Shown in pieces: positions 36,001 to 43,434 of a stretch of DNA of 50,627 bases. The stretch's first letter is position 1. Each line of letters begins with the position of its first letter. Under the pieces are notes generated by a model, which worked only from the letters and a program-made list of their open reading frames with translations, made no database searches and had not been told where the DNA came from. The translations under genes were made by a program, and so were the position numbers. Source of the DNA: Planctomyces sp. SH-PL62 (GTDB taxonomy: Bacteria > Planctomycetota > Planctomycetia > Planctomycetales > Planctomycetaceae); NCBI GenBank assembly GCA_945893045.1, contig CAMDEA010000039.1:1-50627 (forward strand), in the 5' to 3' direction.

Positions 36001-36537
36001 CGGTCGTTTTGGTATGTGCTCGCCGCGTCGCTGGCGGGCAACGTGGGCTTATGGTCGCTGTGGTCCGAGCATGGCGTCGAGTTGCTGGTGCGTCCGCAGG
36101 TGTGGTTGATTCCGCCAGCGGTCTCCGTGTTGGCGGCGGCGCAGTGGAATCGGCGGCGATTGACGGAGGCTCAACTGGCGGCGATCCGATATCCGGCGAT
36201 CACGCTGCTCTATGTCAGTTCGGCCGGGGAGATGTTCCTGACCGGCATCGCGGAAAGTTTCTGGTTGCCGGTCGTGTTGATGGTGTTGTCAGTCAGCGGC
36301 GTGCTGGCTGGCATCTGGCTGCGCGTGCGCGCGTTCTTGTATCTCGGCGCGTCGTTCCTGCTGCTGTCGCTGGTAAGCATGGTGTGGCACGCGGCCGAAG
36401 CGATCGACCACACTTGGCCGTGGTGGGCGTTCGGCATCGGGCTGGGCTTGGGAGTGCTGACGCTGTTCGGTCTGTTCGAGCGGAAACGCAACGAGATGCT
36501 GCGTCTGCTGGGTGAGTTGCGAACTTGGGAGCGGTAA
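30055..36537 (+). CDS. Giant polytopic membrane protein with zinc ribbon
   Basis: A 2160-residue protein. A first helix (about 4-29) is followed by a Pro-rich stretch and a zinc ribbon with CPHC (52-55) and CPTC (66-69), then a coiled-coil part (about 80-125). From about 210 to the end there are several dozen hydrophobic segments rich in Trp, with short loops. I recognise no enzyme domain; its layout recalls DUF2339-like planctomycete proteins but is much larger. At least five palindromic elements are translated inside it (30503, 31396, 34085, 34908 and 35605). Their presence in loops suggests the protein tolerates insertions. A long continuous frame with typical codon use argues that it is real. 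Role unknown; it may be an envelope or internal-membrane component. Confidence 0.8.
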   Translation: MEVLLIIGFLLFLVTLVGHGIWLIVAFLIRSLVDPYQPPPPVAPVAPPKKACPHCGAWCAATFQKCPTCGKPVAEQPRSPMEKLQSLQRQLDLLLAEEVLSLEQSESVRVVLQQAIEKLKPLAAEQQNSELPTLEVADVIEPAGSDVGARGRVCDFQKSPSSTSSLLAISSAISESRTPDPALPHEHKRSTWTDWLQAFLEEKNIRWGELLAGMLIVGSSVGLVISLWSTLRNAIPYFPALCFLAVTAAIHGAGLYTLRHWRLKTTSRGLLTIALLLVPLNFLAAIALSEQRSATDPLYVTAVFIGVAAYGWITWSGTRELMHFGATWLSLAVLGSAIGQLIIGRMTSAGLSTIELNGLFALPLLTYVVALLGTSHFAARWQRLPPRRVESLYRLLGIAFFSLAVALSLLLWKSQAVLDTLSRLSPCVSLAAAMIVGVAGRLLPERQGVGSLFRGGGNGASIASSNDLAASKKTPDPVTANIAATAVTLIGAMLMVVAVVLAWPDPERLIAVGVVNFVALSWFGFAIGLAPLHVPALASFTLAGLIAFHRFGQAIGGAGVSETRNLIETILLGRSGVVVSLMSLLTTAIAAVFWSGGLPTRRREHATSYLAAAAGMAVLSLGIAGYAGFWPHAVQPSIDRSLPTLVFVLFGIAGMVANERLNRIEIAWAGAVVWLAVFLHVLGWNTHLREWLDGFGWLPSRPIVVALLSFATWSLGSAVVGKYRNRFVTPWSAASGRATVVALFVLPWKVWGDFGPHAIYLGWVAALCLGQAHLWQSRNLFSLSQVVAFIAASVGVTSFAQHADWWSVYDNDVSSLFDVRHGHWQVAGLAMACVPWVLWRRCGGRWAVLARCSDWKLDRVLLPVLVILFAGQTWFGLWPALGFEIIRLNSILSWRWDRVIVFLFGWGAVCWSVEEVTRSWFRPWCPSMPAQVRIPWLAELLSLLLAFGMFVWPDAVWSGTHHASLWNTWPRSRELYFGTTAWWPVAATVSVLIVMLLERRRWLPVAGLIVASWAAVLQANVWHDQLAEVRNVDNDIVTGLLWSLTGLTAIVMVVAELLRNSEWSRGATPPHSATGIAIWFCLLPATVLMRLECEAWLMHARPLATEVGLRLGVVGAAFVGILPMVAWTILLMWQAARQRSSTVMFGASHAWVLGFALIGLMMFYQQPSGGDVAALVRMLEWSVLGLGSFSLLWFWRRESVEPMAPSCFDRRFDVMKSTPWLWHQLWSWGSLLLVSAIAAVRLFEHTSFFRQQLPESFAALSPFRGAVGHVGFLVVLVAAWLVEHSRIHRWHALGLVSLAWIPLLAASLPREGSPAWESYHVWEMGWLALAVGWSATRLVLAMEGSPIPCGSVDPLDDSNRPGHKGLGYEMSKSVAASLWSDAASVGVVVLSLREFWFHESVAWPAGCVAVVAASVSALAWANRTQWRVAISMMCVALATMMAWRPEVGGWLQRAKPDDVTWWEAGLISLGVAALAWQIVEVWWQRRRGERFDPVSKVAACRSVGRVVLGGGLLFVFGGVLVHAGSAQRGLHDAQELFWNVHPLAGVLMWFGVAATFVVSAWDRFSKTTVAGLYASIWLALLLVLESRALAMSERWSVWAIGLMAADVAIVGAAWWQAKGSGVFFTPPSETSEASLTDGGVKKTPDPAMLGESWRNRLTGAEQWLSNAQLAWAAAISVMAIIGVLNFNDRSLRLWCVASVAVLVPGIAALASSRRRELFQRVALGLGAVWLVDCLWALMEPQPRADFWLQRSIRALEALAVTAFVYGVGLVRVIHSNNDWRLAVQRAARDAGVSAIVALMAVLCLEAWWFDPVNGSPVTGWQIALVAAALVGLAVALLTMALTESQSEGEPVSGTALAAGPFAQPPVASAIPLIFTPQAFVYAAEVVIALLFLHCYLTMPELFRGYLQPYWPLIVMAIAFAGVGASELCQRAKLRVLSEPLQNSAALLPLIPALGFWVATSRTDYSSVLFAAGLVYVWLNLRRRSFWYVLAASLAGNVGLWSLWSEHGVELLVRPQVWLIPPAVSVLAAAQWNRRRLTEAQLAAIRYPAITLLYVSSAGEMFLTGIAESFWLPVVLMVLSVSGVLAGIWLRVRAFLYLGASFLLLSLVSMVWHAAEAIDHTWPWWAFGIGLGLGVLTLFGLFERKRNEMLRLLGELRTWER
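30503..30597. repeat. In-frame palindromic element in giant protein (1)
   Basis: Perfect 31-base arms at 30503-30533 and 30567-30597 (start GGGGTCGGGTGTGCGACT); the frame reads through as RVCDFQKSPSS ... SAISESRTPDP. Confidence 0.95.
31396..31485. repeat. In-frame palindromic element in giant protein (2)
   Basis: 28-base arms at 31396-31423 and 31458-31485 with one mismatch, starting GGGGTCGGAAGTCTTTTTCG. Translated as VGSLFRGGGNG ... ASKKTPDP. Same family as the element at 34908. Confidence 0.95.
34085..34158. repeat. In-frame palindromic element in giant protein (3), imperfect
   Basis: Arms about 34085-34113 and 34129-34158 (GTAGCCCGATCCCTTGTGG start) pair with several mismatches and an indel. 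Translated as GSPIPCGSVDPLDD ... GHKGLGYEM. Confidence 0.75.
34908..34992. repeat. In-frame palindromic element in giant protein (4)
   Basis: Perfect 27-base arms at 34908-34934 and 34966-34992, starting GGGGTCGGGAGTCTTTTTC. Translated as KGSGVFFTPPSE ... GGVKKTPDP. Shares its outer 19 bases with the element at 31396. Confidence 0.95.
35605..35670. repeat. In-frame palindromic element in giant protein (5)
   Basis: Arms GTGAGCGGCACGGCGTTAGC (from 35605) and 35644-35670 pair with four mismatches. Translated as VSGTALAAGP ... PPVASAIPL. The same element occurs at 40765 in the PSCyt1 gene. Confidence 0.88.
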
Positions 36538-36540
36538 ACC

Positions 36541-36655
36541 GACCCCATCCGGCTTGCCCGGATGGTGAAGGCGATGGGGAGCTAGTCGTGAGCGCCACTT
36601 TCCCTCCCTGTTTTCCCGCCATCTAATTCACCATCCGGGCAAGCCGGATGGGGTC
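36541..36655. repeat. Perfect inverted repeat between convergent genes
   Basis: 29-base arms at 36541-36569 and 36627-36655 (GACCCCATCCGGCTTGCCC start) are exact inverted copies with a 57-base centre. It lies between the giant protein and the xylulokinase-like gene and might stop both transcripts, though no T-run is seen. Confidence 0.92.
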
Positions 36656-36656
36656 A

Positions 36657-38237
36657 CTACGAATACAACGGCGTCAGGCGGCTGAGCGATTTCTCGAACT
36701 TCGGCAGCAGTTTCTTGTAGAGCTTGGTGTGTTCGGAATTCGGTTCGACGCGATCGGTAAGCTCGACGTGCTGAGACAGCAACTCGGCGAGTTCGATCTT
36801 GTCGCCCGCTTCGCGGCGAGCCATCAGCAGCGCGAGATACGCGGCTCCGCGCGTGGCGGCTTCGTCAGCGTTTTGCGGTTTGGCGACAGGGACTCCGAAG
36901 ACATCGGCGATGATCTGCGGCCAGAGCAAATTGCGCGAGCCGCCGCCGCTGACGACGATTTGATCGAGGGACTTGAGGCCCATCTCGGAGAAGCCGACGC
37001 GCAAAGTCAGGCTGGTTGCTTCGAGGCTTGCGCGAGCGAGGACTCCGGCTTTGAACGCGGCGGCATCGCTGGTCACTTCGCCGGAGGCCGTGCGCTTGCG
37101 GTTGCGGAAGCCGAGGAACGACGCGAATGCCGTGGGCTGCATGAAGACTCCCTCGCCTTTGTAGAACGGCAGAGCCAGCACGCCGTCGCAACCGGCTGGG
37201 ACTTTCGTGGCTTCGCTGGTCAGCCAATTGCGGAGGTCGTCCTTTGACGTCTTCTTGCCGAGCCATTGCGCGCAGCCGAGGAAGCAATCGACGAGTTCGT
37301 CGTAGACGACGCAGCCGCTGGTCATGCAGGTCATCAGCAAGTGCCGATTGTCGGCGGTGCGGAACGAATCGACGAGGCCGCGCTTCTTCAGCATCGGCTC
37401 GGTGCCGACCGCGTTGAAGACGACTGAGTTGCCCAGCGAGATGGAAGCTCGGCCATCGACGCAGCCAGACGCGACCATGCCGATCGGCTGATCCCCTTCC
37501 GGGTACGCAACCGGCACGCCCTCCGGCAGTCCGAGCAATTCCGCTCCGCGAGCATTCAGTCGGCCGAGCACTTCGCCGGCCGCTCCGACCTTTGGCGTTC
37601 GCTTGCGCAGTTCAGGATCAATCGTGTCGAGCTTGTCGTTCCCGAAACGTCCCTTGCGATCGAGTTGCCCGAACATGCCGCTCCCTTCGCCGGGGCCGAC
37701 GCCGAACTCGCCGGTCAGTTCGAGCGCGACAAACGTGCTCGGCACGCAGACCCGATTCACGGTCTTCTTCCAGGCTTCGGGATGATTCGCCGCGAACCAG
37801 CGGACGCGCGACGCGGTCATGCGCGCGGCGATCGGTTCACCGAGTTCTTTCGAGAGCTTGCGGCCTTCCTTCTCGCCGCGTGGGTCGTCCCACATGATCG
37901 CGCCGGAGAGCAGTCGCCCGTCGGTCATTGCCGGTTGATTGTCTTCGCCGAGCACAACCAGCGCGTGCATGTGTCCGCCGACGCCGATGCCCACAATGGA
38001 ACTCGCGTCGAACTTGGCCGCCTTGCGCAGCTCAGCCATCGCTTTCGGAATGGCGACGATCCAATCTCGCGGGTCTTGTTCTTTCCAGCTTGGGTCCGCG
38101 AGGCCGTCGAGATTGCCGTAGCTCGCGCCGCCGAAACCTTCCATGCGGTTCTCGTGCGGGTTGAAGAGTCCCACCGTCAGTCCGCCGGTTCCGAAATCAA
38201 ACGCCAAAATGCGCGCATGCGCGTCGGTGATCTGCAT
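36657..38237 (-). CDS. xylB: FGGY carbohydrate kinase, xylulokinase-like
   Basis: A 526-residue sugar kinase. The N-terminal ATPase part reads ILAFDFGTGGLTVGLF; GIGVGGHMHALVVL, GGRLLSGAIMWDDPRG-type segment and the C-terminal VSGGGSRNLLWPQIIADVFG and ADEAATRGAAYLALL fit the FGGY family, closest to xylulokinases, which phosphorylate D-xylulose in the cytosol. ATG 38237 begins MQITDAHARIL, just before the ATPase motif; the frame to 38330 overlaps the upstream gene. The substrate could also be another ketopentose, so the gene name is tentative. Confidence 0.85.
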   Translation of the reverse strand: MQITDAHARILAFDFGTGGLTVGLFNPHENRMEGFGGASYGNLDGLADPSWKEQDPRDWIVAIPKAMAELRKAAKFDASSIVGIGVGGHMHALVVLGEDNQPAMTDGRLLSGAIMWDDPRGEKEGRKLSKELGEPIAARMTASRVRWFAANHPEAWKKTVNRVCVPSTFVALELTGEFGVGPGEGSGMFGQLDRKGRFGNDKLDTIDPELRKRTPKVGAAGEVLGRLNARGAELLGLPEGVPVAYPEGDQPIGMVASGCVDGRASISLGNSVVFNAVGTEPMLKKRGLVDSFRTADNRHLLMTCMTSGCVVYDELVDCFLGCAQWLGKKTSKDDLRNWLTSEATKVPAGCDGVLALPFYKGEGVFMQPTAFASFLGFRNRKRTASGEVTSDAAAFKAGVLARASLEATSLTLRVGFSEMGLKSLDQIVVSGGGSRNLLWPQIIADVFGVPVAKPQNADEAATRGAAYLALLMARREAGDKIELAELLSQHVELTDRVEPNSEHTKLYKKLLPKFEKSLSRLTPLYS

Positions 38238-38307
38238 AGTGAGTTGCCTTCTCTGATGGGCGATCCGGGAAGTTGTCATCGCGAGGGGGTCGGACATCGG
38301 CGAGCCG

Positions 38308-38865
38308 TCACTCTTCGACATCGTCTTCAACGACGGTGACGGCGTCGGTTTGCAGGGCCGCTTCCAACTGAGCCATTTGGCGGTATGCGCCGAAGCCGCG
38401 ATACATCGAAAACAAGGCGTAGCCGTGAAACGCCGCGCTTAGGACATCGCCCAAGGCCAGATAGGCCAGCCCGTCGAGCAGATACAATCCCATACCGATA
38501 CCGAAAACCCAGAGGATGCGTTTCCGCGCGAGCCAGCCAAACAGGATCACCACGATTGCGACGCACACCGAAAACCCGATCGCGATTCCCATCGCCAGCG
38601 TGGCGGCCTCCGGGTTTTCTTTCCCAATGGCCTGCGCGATCGCATCGACAATCGCCGTGACGGACAATCCAATGATGAATTGCCGATCGGCACCACCATG
38701 CGCCATCGCCGTATTCACCAGCGACAACGCGGCGATCCAATAAAACCAATTCGCGCCGGTATCGCCATGCTGTTTTAGAGCCGCAAACGCCTGTCCGATC
38801 TGGTCCGCGACGTCGGCTTGAGAGGGTGCGGACTCGCCGGCCGCGGGATCGGTTGGTTCGGTCAT
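38308..38865 (-). CDS. Four-helix membrane protein
   Basis: A 185-residue protein with a polar N-terminal helix (AQAFAALKQHGD region) and about four hydrophobic segments: WFYWIAALSLVNTAMA, FIIGLSVTAIVDAIAQAIG, AMGIAIGFSVCVAIVVILFGW and VFGIGMGLYLLDGLAYLALG. It ends in an acidic tail (VVEDDVEE). No family recognised. It is divergent from the PSCyt1 gene, whose start is about 120 bases away, and lies 70 bases before the xylulokinase-like gene on the same strand. Confidence 0.7.
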   Translation of the reverse strand: MTEPTDPAAGESAPSQADVADQIGQAFAALKQHGDTGANWFYWIAALSLVNTAMAHGGADRQFIIGLSVTAIVDAIAQAIGKENPEAATLAMGIAIGFSVCVAIVVILFGWLARKRILWVFGIGMGLYLLDGLAYLALGDVLSAAFHGYALFSMYRGFGAYRQMAQLEAALQTDAVTVVEDDVEE

Positions 38866-38985
38866 TTTGGAAATCCGCTGAAGGAGGACTCGGAAGGGCG
38901 CGGGAGTCTATTCAGCGTCCAGAATTCTCGCGAGGCTGTGCTTTGGAGTACGCTGTCGTTGGAAAAGAAGTCGGAGACCACGCTC

Positions 38986-41913
38986 ATGCCTGCTGCTCGG
39001 CGATCACTGTCAAACGCTTGGCGAAGTCTCGTCACGATTGTCAGCGTTCTCGTCATCGGCTGGGTGGGACGGAGCGTTCTGGGTGCCGATGCGAAGGAGG
39101 CGTTCTTCGCCAAGCAAGTGCGGCCATTGCTGGCGGAGAAATGTTGGGCCTGTCACGGTGACGATGCGAAACAGCTCAAAGGTCAGTTGGACTTGAAGAC
39201 ACGCGCCGCGGCGTTGAAAGGTGGCGAGAGTACGTGGCCAGCCATTGTCCCCGGCCAACTGGAAGAGAGTCCGCTGTGGCTGGCGGTCAATCGCAAGTCC
39301 GACGATTGGTCGGCGATGCCGCCGAAAGAGAATGACAAACTGACGCCAGCACAGATTGAGATCCTGCGACGCTGGATTGCTGACGGAGCGGTGTGGAGCG
39401 ACAAGCCCTTGGACGATGACGGTGACGGTGAGATCGTCACCACGAGCGGCGGGCAATCGGCGGATTGGACGAAGCGGCGCTATCCGTCCGAGAACTTGTG
39501 GGCCTATCGACCACTGCGACGTCCCGCAGTCCCGCAGAACGACTCGGCGAATCCGGTCGATGCGTTTGTGAATACGCGGCTGTCCACGCTCGGCCTGAAG
39601 CCCGCCCCGTTGGCGGATCGGCGAACGCTGATCCGCCGCGCGACATTTGATTTGATCGGATTGCCGCCGACGCCGGAAGACGTCGCCGCGTTCGTCCGTG
39701 ATCCGCAGTCTGACGAAACCGCGTTCGCCGAGGTCGTCGAACGACTGCTCGCGTCGCCGCAGTACGGAGAACAGTGGGGCCGACATTGGCTGGATGTGGT
39801 CCGCTACGCCGATAGCTCTGGTTTCGCGAACGACTACGAACGGGGGAGCGCTTGGCGGTATCGCGATTACGTCGTGCGCGCGATGAACTCGGACAAGCCG
39901 TATGACCGCTTTGTCATTGAGCAGATCGCGGGGGATGAGTTGTTTGACTCGCGTGCCACGGCTGTGTCAGCCGTGCCGAAGGAATCGAACGGGGTTCGCA
40001 CGGCTGACACAGCCGTGGCACGAGGTAACGAACCGCTCATCGCCGCCGGGTTCCTGCGGATGGGACCGTGGGAATTGACTGGTATGGAAGTGGCCAAGAT
40101 TGCTCGGCAACGGTTTCTCGATGATGTCACGGATAGCGTCGGACAAGTCTTTCTGGCTCACGCGCTGCAATGTGCGCGCTGTCACGACCACAAATTCGAT
40201 CCGGTGCCGACGCGCGACTACTACTCGATTCAAGCCTGCTTCGCGACGACGCAATTGTCCGAGCGGGAAGCTCCGTTCTTGCCAACGGAAAACGTCTCTG
40301 GCTTCGACGAGCGAAAATATCTCGACGCGCGGCACGCTCGGTATCAAGCCCAACTCCAAGTGATCGAGGCCAAGCAAGAGGCGGCTGGCCGGCGCTGGGC
40401 GGCGGAGCGCGGAATCGAATACGTCTCTCGTCAGGCAGGGCTTCGCACAGGGATTGCGGAAGACAAGCTGCCGCCACAGCGCATCGGACTCGACACGCAA
40501 GAACTTGGTCTGGAACGGATCGCTCGCAAGGGTCTGGAACGACTGAAGTGGGAATACGAGCGCTACGAACCGCACGCCATCAGCGTTTATGCCGGCCGCA
40601 CGCCAGAGTTCAAATCGGTTGTCGCGCCGGTGCGGATGCCGGCTCAACGAATGACGGTCGGCCAGTTGGAAGAGACCTGCATCTTGGCGGGAGGTGATCC
40701 GTTCTCACCGCGCGACAAAGTGACGCCGGGAGTGCTCAGTGCTGCGCTGAATCTTGGCGAGCAAGTGAGCGGCACGGCGCTAGCCGCCGGTGTTGCATGG
40801 AAAGTCGATTCCGCGACACCGGTGGCTAGCGCCAATCCGCTCAAAGAAATTGTTGGCCGTCGATTGGGGCTCGCGCAGTGGATCGCATCGCCGACCAATC
40901 CGCTGACCGCGCGAGTCATGGTCAACCGCATTTGGCTGGGACACTTCGGCCAGGGAATTGCGGGCAATCCGAATAACTTCGGCGCGACGGGCAAGAAGCC
41001 GACACATCCCGAATTGCTCGACTGGTTGGCGACCGAGTTCATCGCTCGCGGTTGGTCGGTGAAAGCGATGCACCGGCTGTTGATGTCGTCGGAGACGTAT
41101 CGCCGCGCCTCTCGGCATCCCGATCCGCAATCACTGGCGGCGCTCGATCCGCAGCACACGAGCTTCGCCGTCTTCGCGCCGCGACGGCTCGAAGCCGAAG
41201 AGTTGCGTGACGCGATCTTGCGAGTGACGGGCGAACTCAATCTGACGGTCGGCGGCATTCCGATCCGGCCGGAGTTGAATCCCGAAGTCGCGTTGCAGCC
41301 GAGGCAAGTCATGGGGACGTTCGCTCCCGCCTGGCAGCCGTCGCCGAAGCCGGAGCAACGGCATCGACGTGCGATCTACGCTTTGAAGCTGCGCGGACTT
41401 CGCGATCCGGCAATGGAAGTCTTCAATCAACCGTCACCCGATCTGTCGTGCGAGTTCCGAGAAAGCTCAACCATCACGCCGCAGGTCTTCGCGTTGTTCA
41501 ACAGCCAAGCGAGCTACGACCGAGCGATCGCGTTTGCCGCTCGGCTGAAAAAGGAAACGAACTCGCAGCCCGCAGCGATCACCCGCGCATTCCTACTGGC
41601 GTTCGGACGCGAACCGAAAGCGGACGAGTTGCGAGCCTGCCTGGAACACTGGCAGGCGATGGCGGAGCAACCAAGGAATCTCAAATCTCAAATCTCAAAT
41701 TTCAAATCGGGAGTCGCCGCTCCTCCTCGCGAAGTTCTCCGCGAGGCGGTCGAGGAAAACACTGGTGAGAAATTTCGCTTCGTGGAACCGCTCGACGCGG
41801 CCGCGGACTTCGTTCCGGATTTGTCGGCGGCGGAGGTTGATGCCGACACTCGCGCACTGGCGGATGTCTGCCTGGTGTTGCTGAATGCGAACGAGTTTTT
41901 GATGTTGGACTGA
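38986..41913 (+). CDS. PSCyt1 cytochrome c-DUF1549-DUF1553 protein
   Basis: A 975-residue exported protein. The signal peptide (about 1-33, SLVTIVSVLVIGWVGRSVLGA) is followed by the planctomycete cytochrome domain with CWACH (Cys 53, 56, His 57), then DUF1549 (PSCyt2) with NRTWLGHFGQGI-type text further on and DUF1553 (PSD1) in the second half, with ARVMVNRIWLGHFGQGI, FGATGKKPTHPELLDWLATEF, and LLMSSETYRRAS. The function is unknown; they always go with a DUF1501 partner, and one follows here at once. ATG 38986 has GGAGACC 8 bases upstream. Two palindromic elements and an A+T-rich repeat are read in frame. Confidence 0.92.
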   Translation: MPAARRSLSNAWRSLVTIVSVLVIGWVGRSVLGADAKEAFFAKQVRPLLAEKCWACHGDDAKQLKGQLDLKTRAAALKGGESTWPAIVPGQLEESPLWLAVNRKSDDWSAMPPKENDKLTPAQIEILRRWIADGAVWSDKPLDDDGDGEIVTTSGGQSADWTKRRYPSENLWAYRPLRRPAVPQNDSANPVDAFVNTRLSTLGLKPAPLADRRTLIRRATFDLIGLPPTPEDVAAFVRDPQSDETAFAEVVERLLASPQYGEQWGRHWLDVVRYADSSGFANDYERGSAWRYRDYVVRAMNSDKPYDRFVIEQIAGDELFDSRATAVSAVPKESNGVRTADTAVARGNEPLIAAGFLRMGPWELTGMEVAKIARQRFLDDVTDSVGQVFLAHALQCARCHDHKFDPVPTRDYYSIQACFATTQLSEREAPFLPTENVSGFDERKYLDARHARYQAQLQVIEAKQEAAGRRWAAERGIEYVSRQAGLRTGIAEDKLPPQRIGLDTQELGLERIARKGLERLKWEYERYEPHAISVYAGRTPEFKSVVAPVRMPAQRMTVGQLEETCILAGGDPFSPRDKVTPGVLSAALNLGEQVSGTALAAGVAWKVDSATPVASANPLKEIVGRRLGLAQWIASPTNPLTARVMVNRIWLGHFGQGIAGNPNNFGATGKKPTHPELLDWLATEFIARGWSVKAMHRLLMSSETYRRASRHPDPQSLAALDPQHTSFAVFAPRRLEAEELRDAILRVTGELNLTVGGIPIRPELNPEVALQPRQVMGTFAPAWQPSPKPEQRHRRAIYALKLRGLRDPAMEVFNQPSPDLSCEFRESSTITPQVFALFNSQASYDRAIAFAARLKKETNSQPAAITRAFLLAFGREPKADELRACLEHWQAMAEQPRNLKSQISNFKSGVAAPPREVLREAVEENTGEKFRFVEPLDAAADFVPDLSAAEVDADTRALADVCLVLLNANEFLMLD
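39952..40022. repeat. In-frame palindromic element in PSCyt1 gene (1)
   Basis: Arms CGTGCCACGGCTGTGTCAGC (from 39952) to 39980 and 39995-40022 pair with one base difference. Translated as RATAVSAVPKESNG ... TADTAVARG. Confidence 0.95.
40765..40842. repeat. In-frame palindromic element in PSCyt1 gene (2)
   Basis: Arms GTGAGCGGCACGGCGCTAGC (40765-40793) and 40815-40842 pair well. Translated as VSGTALAAGVAWK ... TPVASANPL. Same element family as 35605 in the giant protein. Confidence 0.92.
41677..41707. repeat. A+T-rich short repeat inside PSCyt1 gene
   Basis: AATCTCAAATCTC repeated and ending TTTCAAAT, read in frame as NLKSQISNFKS. Complement of the unit found in the S46 gene at 24541. Confidence 0.8.
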
Positions 41914-41916
41914 ACC

Positions 41917-43338
41917 ATGACATCCCGCGAATCAATTCCGCAGACGATCGCCCGCGTTTCGCGGCGGCAATCGCTGTATGGCCTAGGAACCGGGCTCGGC
42001 AGCGTCGCGCTGACGGCTTTGCTGGCTAGTGAATCAACGGTTGCCAGTCCTCTGACCGCGCGGCCGGGACATCTGCGGGCACGAGCGACTCGCTGCATTT
42101 TTCTCATGATGGAAGGTGGGCCTTCGCACGTCGACACGTTTGATCCAAAAACGGCGCTGACCAAACTGCATCTGAAAGAGTTTCAGCGCAACGACGCGAT
42201 GCAGTCGGCGATGAGCAGCGGCAAGCGGTACTACGTCGCCAGTCCGTTTCGCTTTCGCAAAGCCGGCGAGTGCGGTGCGGACATGTGCGAGAACTGGCAG
42301 CACCTCGCGAGTTGTGCCGATGACATCTGCTTCTACCGCGGCTGCCAGGTCGATTCGGTGAATCATCCGACCGCCATGTTTCAAATGAACACGGGCAATC
42401 GCTTCGGCGGCGATCCGGCACTCGGCGCTTGGGTCACGCATGGCTTGGGCACGCTCAACGCCGATTTTCCGGGGTTCATCGTGCTGCCGGAGGTGAGCTA
42501 TCCACAGGGCGGCCCGGCAAATTGGGGGAACGGTTTCTTGCCGGCCCAGTTGCAGGGGACACCGTTGCGTGCGAAAGGCTCACCGATCTTGGATCTGTCG
42601 CCCCCGGCCGGCGTCACGCGAGAACATCAGCGGGCGAATCTCGATTTGCTCACCAAGCTCAATGCCTCGCATCTCGCCGAACGGCCCGAACAACGCGAAC
42701 TCGCGGCGCGGATGGATGCTTACGAATTGGCGTTTCGGATGCAGATGCAGGTGCCCGGAATCTTGGACCTCAACCAAGAAGAAAGACACACGCGGGAGTT
42801 GTACGGCATCGGGCAGGAACCGACCGACGCTTTCGGTCGCAAGTGTCTGCTCGCGCGGCGGCTGGTCGAGCGTGGCGTTCGCTTCGTGCAGCTTTATGCC
42901 GGGACGTGGGACTCGCACGACTACATCGAGCGTGCTCACGGCAATCTGATTCGGCAAGTTGATCAGCCGATCGCCGCACTGTTGATCGATCTCAAGCGGC
43001 GCGGGTTGCTCGATGACACGCTGGTCGTGTGGTGCGGCGAGTTCGGTCGTACTCCCGACAACGGCGTCCGCATGGGGACCGCGTTCGGTCGCGACCACAA
43101 TCCCAAAGCGATGACCATCTGGCTGGCCGGCGGTGGCGTCCGCGCGGGGCACACGATTGGCGCAACCGATGAACTCGGAGCGAACGCGGTCGAGTGCGTG
43201 CATCACGTCCGCGACTTGCACGTCACGTTGCTGCATCTGCTCGGCCTGGATGACAACCGGCTGACCTACCTGCACGCGGGACGTTTCAAACAACTCAGCC
43301 AATTCGGCGGCGAAGTGATCCGCGAGCTGATCGCGTAG
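41917..43338 (+). CDS. DUF1501 protein with Tat signal
   Basis: A 473-residue protein of the DUF1501 family, sulfatase-like in fold by known annotation of the family. The N-terminus has a twin-arginine motif (SRRQSLYG) and a hydrophobic segment, so export by Tat is likely. CIFLMMEGGPSHVDTFDPK, DFPGFIVLPEVSYPQGGPAN, CGEFGRTPDN and FGRDHNPKAMTIWLAGGGV are the family hallmarks. It starts 3 bases after the PSCyt1 stop; the two form the standard planctomycete pair. The stop lies in the arm of a palindrome. Confidence 0.92.
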   Translation: MTSRESIPQTIARVSRRQSLYGLGTGLGSVALTALLASESTVASPLTARPGHLRARATRCIFLMMEGGPSHVDTFDPKTALTKLHLKEFQRNDAMQSAMSSGKRYYVASPFRFRKAGECGADMCENWQHLASCADDICFYRGCQVDSVNHPTAMFQMNTGNRFGGDPALGAWVTHGLGTLNADFPGFIVLPEVSYPQGGPANWGNGFLPAQLQGTPLRAKGSPILDLSPPAGVTREHQRANLDLLTKLNASHLAERPEQRELAARMDAYELAFRMQMQVPGILDLNQEERHTRELYGIGQEPTDAFGRKCLLARRLVERGVRFVQLYAGTWDSHDYIERAHGNLIRQVDQPIAALLIDLKRRGLLDDTLVVWCGEFGRTPDNGVRMGTAFGRDHNPKAMTIWLAGGGVRAGHTIGATDELGANAVECVHHVRDLHVTLLHLLGLDDNRLTYLHAGRFKQLSQFGGEVIRELIA

Positions 43339-43413
43339 GTCAGGCTTTCCAGCCTGCCCCGAATTGGCCATCGACGTCGAATCTTAATCGGGTCAGCCTG
43401 GAAAGGCTGACCT
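43337..43413. repeat. Inverted repeat covering the DUF1501 stop
   Basis: Arms AGGTCAGGCTTTCCAGCCTG (43337-43360) and 43390-43413 pair with about two mismatches; loop 29 bases. The TAG of the gene sits at its left edge. Confidence 0.85.
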
Positions 43414-43434
43414 GCGATGACTACGAACTGACAC

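Noticed and set aside
38818..38986. Longer start of the PSCyt1 protein
   Set aside because: It overlaps the divergent gene and would place the signal peptide inside the protein; ATG 38986 fits.
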